A DNA stretch of 15,594 nucleotides from an uncultured Gemmatimonadota bacterium. GTDB taxonomy: Bacteria > Gemmatimonadota > Gemmatimonadetes > Gemmatimonadales > Gemmatimonadaceae. A program made the position numbers and the translations under genes. Shown here piece by piece: positions 14,366 to 15,594 of the stretch. The notes under the pieces are model-generated. The model was given only the letters and a program-made list of their open reading frames with translations, did not search any database and had not been told where the DNA came from. The stretch lies in assembly GCA_946479895.1 (NCBI GenBank), contig CAMLHT010000068.1:1-15594 (forward strand). The letters run 5' to 3'. Positions within the stretch are counted from its first letter, which is position 1. Every line of letters starts with the position of its first letter.

Positions 14366-15594
14366 TACAGGGCGTTGAACAGCAGCTTGAAGGTGCCGTG
14401 GGGCTGCGCGCGCTGGAGGATCTCCGGCCCGTACATCACGAGGGAGCCCTTGCCGACGCTGGCCCGCAGCGCGGCGACGCCACCCTCCAGGTTCTCCTGG
14501 CCGAGCGCCCAGCCGCTCCGCAGCGGCGTCCTCGAATCGAACCAGCCGATCTTCTCCACCGACGCCTCGCCGCCGGGAAGGATCCGGAAGACCGGGCTCC
14601 TCTCAAAGAAGAAATCGGTGTGCTCCTTCATGCCGCGGGCGAGCGCGTGCGTCGTGTCCATCCTCACGCTCAGCACCGAGCCGGGGACGTAGAACTTCGT
14701 GCTCGCTAGCGGAGCACCACTCGCATCCACGAGGTGGCTGCCGATCGGCAGCTTCAGCCACTCGGCCAGGTTCATCCCGGCCTGGCCGATGGCGACGACG
14801 GTCCCGCCGTTCTCCATGAACTCCCGCAGCTTCGGATAGGTCTCCTCGACGGTGACGCGACCGAGCTGTGACTGATACTCCGCCGGAACGTTCAATGGCG
14901 CTGCGCCTGCTCCACCACGTCCCCCACCCCCACCCCCACCCCCACTCCCACTCGCTGGCAACGAACCATCCACGAAAACGAGGACATCGTACCGGGCATT
15001 CAGGTTCCCCGCGTCCAGTTGCGGCGCGAACACGCGCTCGAACGGGAACTCGAACTGCTCGAGGATCCAGCGCGCCCAGCCAGCGTCCATGGAGCCGCCG
15101 TACTGGTCCCACAGCCCGATGCGTTTCGTCTTCACCGGCAGCATTCCCGCCACCGGCGCGTCAGTCGGCTCCAGCACGAGTCCGAGACTGTCGATGAGAC
15201 GGCGCGGCGCGCCCGGCGGCACCACGAAGTCTCCATTCGGCGCCTCGCTCACCGCCACGCCGGCCTTGAGCAACCGATTGACGGCCAAGAACGAATTCGT
15301 CGCGTGGCGGTCCATCGTGAATCCGCCGCTGGCGACGCCAGTGTTCGGCGCCCTGACGTTCCAGGCCGTGATCTTCTGGAACGGCCCGCTGAAATCGTCC
15401 AGGACGCGGTCGAAATCGACCCCCATCTGGTACGCGAGCGTCCACCCCGCGATGTCGTAGGGCGGTGTCGGCGACGCGCCCGGATAGGGAATCACGTCCG
15501 GGTGCTGCTGCGCCTCGAACATGTCCATCACGTGGGGACGGAACGCCTGGTTCGTCTTCACCACATAGGAACCGGCCGGGTACGACTTGCCGGC
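14362..15594 (-). CDS. M14-type zinc carboxypeptidase-like protein, C-terminal part (runs off right edge)
   Basis: The frame is open through the right edge, giving the last 410 residues. The sequence AGSYVVKTNQAFRPHVMDMF, then PYDIAGWTLAYQMG and a stretch starting KTKRIGLWDQYGG, resembles the C-terminal region of large secreted M14 peptidases of soil bacteria. The last part (about 155-300 of the visible region) looks like a Rossmann-type, glutamine-amidotransferase-like domain, with a Gly-rich insert followed by FMENGGTVVAIGQAGMNLAEW. The zinc ligands and catalytic Glu of the peptidase domain would lie upstream of the window, so activity cannot be judged. The first in-window GTG (15564) is not a true start. 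The gene converges on the HExxH lipoprotein gene and ends in the same CTAG. The family call rests on recall of relatives, not a search. Confidence 0.7.
   Translation of the reverse strand, partial: AGKSYPAGSYVVKTNQAFRPHVMDMFEAQQHPDVIPYPGASPTPPYDIAGWTLAYQMGVDFDRVLDDFSGPFQKITAWNVRAPNTGVASGGFTMDRHATNSFLAVNRLLKAGVAVSEAPNGDFVVPPGAPRRLIDSLGLVLEPTDAPVAGMLPVKTKRIGLWDQYGGSMDAGWARWILEQFEFPFERVFAPQLDAGNLNARYDVLVFVDGSLPASGSGGGGGGGGRGGAGAAPLNVPAEYQSQLGRVTVEETYPKLREFMENGGTVVAIGQAGMNLAEWLKLPIGSHLVDASGAPLASTKFYVPGSVLSVRMDTTHALARGMKEHTDFFFERSPVFRILPGGEASVEKIGWFDSRTPLRSGWALGQENLEGGVAALRASVGKGSLVMYGPEILQRAQPHGTFKLLFNALY
14921..14949 (-). repeat. Hexanucleotide G-rich microsatellite inside the M14-type gene
   Basis: On the plus strand four CCCCCA units run from 14921 to 14944, followed by CTCCC. 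On the coding strand this gives four runs of five G separated by single T, a strong G-quadruplex pattern. The 6-nt unit encodes Gly-Gly, so slippage would change the Gly count without shifting the frame. Confidence 0.85.

Noticed and set aside
1..15594. tRNA, rRNA, insertion sequence or integrase genes
   Set aside because: None recognised on either strand.

Overview
The window is GC-rich bacterial chromosome in which nearly all genes are read from the minus strand. The style points to Gemmatimonadota, or less likely Acidobacteriota: secreted S9 and M14 peptidases with Gly/Arg-rich inserts, a lipoprotein with an HEMLH motif, and a copper oxidase carrying a Tat-type lipoprotein signal. This assignment is inference from family style; no rRNA, tRNA or phylogenetic marker is present.

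Layout from left to right: (1) 1-481, the N-terminal part of a heavy-metal P1B-type ATPase running off the left edge. (2) 583-4033, a tightly coupled signalling operon with two 4-nt overlaps, read as a membrane NarX-like histidine kinase, a NarL/LuxR response regulator, and a soluble PAS-GAF-HisKA histidine kinase. (3) 4044-4113, a tandem array of the 7-mer GGTCTAC that supplies the stop codon of the next gene. (4) 4110-5165, a two-domain multicopper oxidase. (5) 5345-5956, a secreted YceI-family protein, and 6167-7438, an outer-membrane beta-barrel protein; each is followed by an intrinsic terminator. (6) 7683-about 9317, a CPA1/NhaP-type cation:proton antiporter fused to a C-terminal rhodanese domain that is interrupted by an in-frame TGA inside its active-site loop. 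(7) 9375-9460, an 86-bp near-perfect palindrome. (8) 9492-10672, a small charged protein and an alpha/beta-hydrolase lipoprotein. (9) 10729-10763, a second GGTCTAC array, directly after the stop of a large S9 peptidase (10764-13454). (10) 13487-14365, the only plus-strand gene, a lipoprotein with an HExxH motif. (11) 14362-15594, the C-terminal part of an M14-type peptidase running off the right edge; it converges on the lipoprotein gene so that both stop codons share one CTAG.

The signalling operon lies between a metal-efflux ATPase and a copper oxidase on the same strand, so envelope or metal stress is a reasonable but unproven input. The S9 peptidase, M14 peptidase and HExxH lipoprotein form a second block devoted to secreted protein turnover.

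The most notable observation is the antiporter-rhodanese gene. The reading frame continues for 48 codons after the TGA with clear rhodanese similarity. The TGA sits where relatives carry the second Cys of a YCxC loop, and a short hairpin with a GU-containing loop follows at a spacing typical of bacterial SECIS elements. Either this is a selenocysteine-containing rhodanese or the gene has a nonsense mutation; the lack of an ATG, GTG or TTG at the expected N-terminus supports the second reading.
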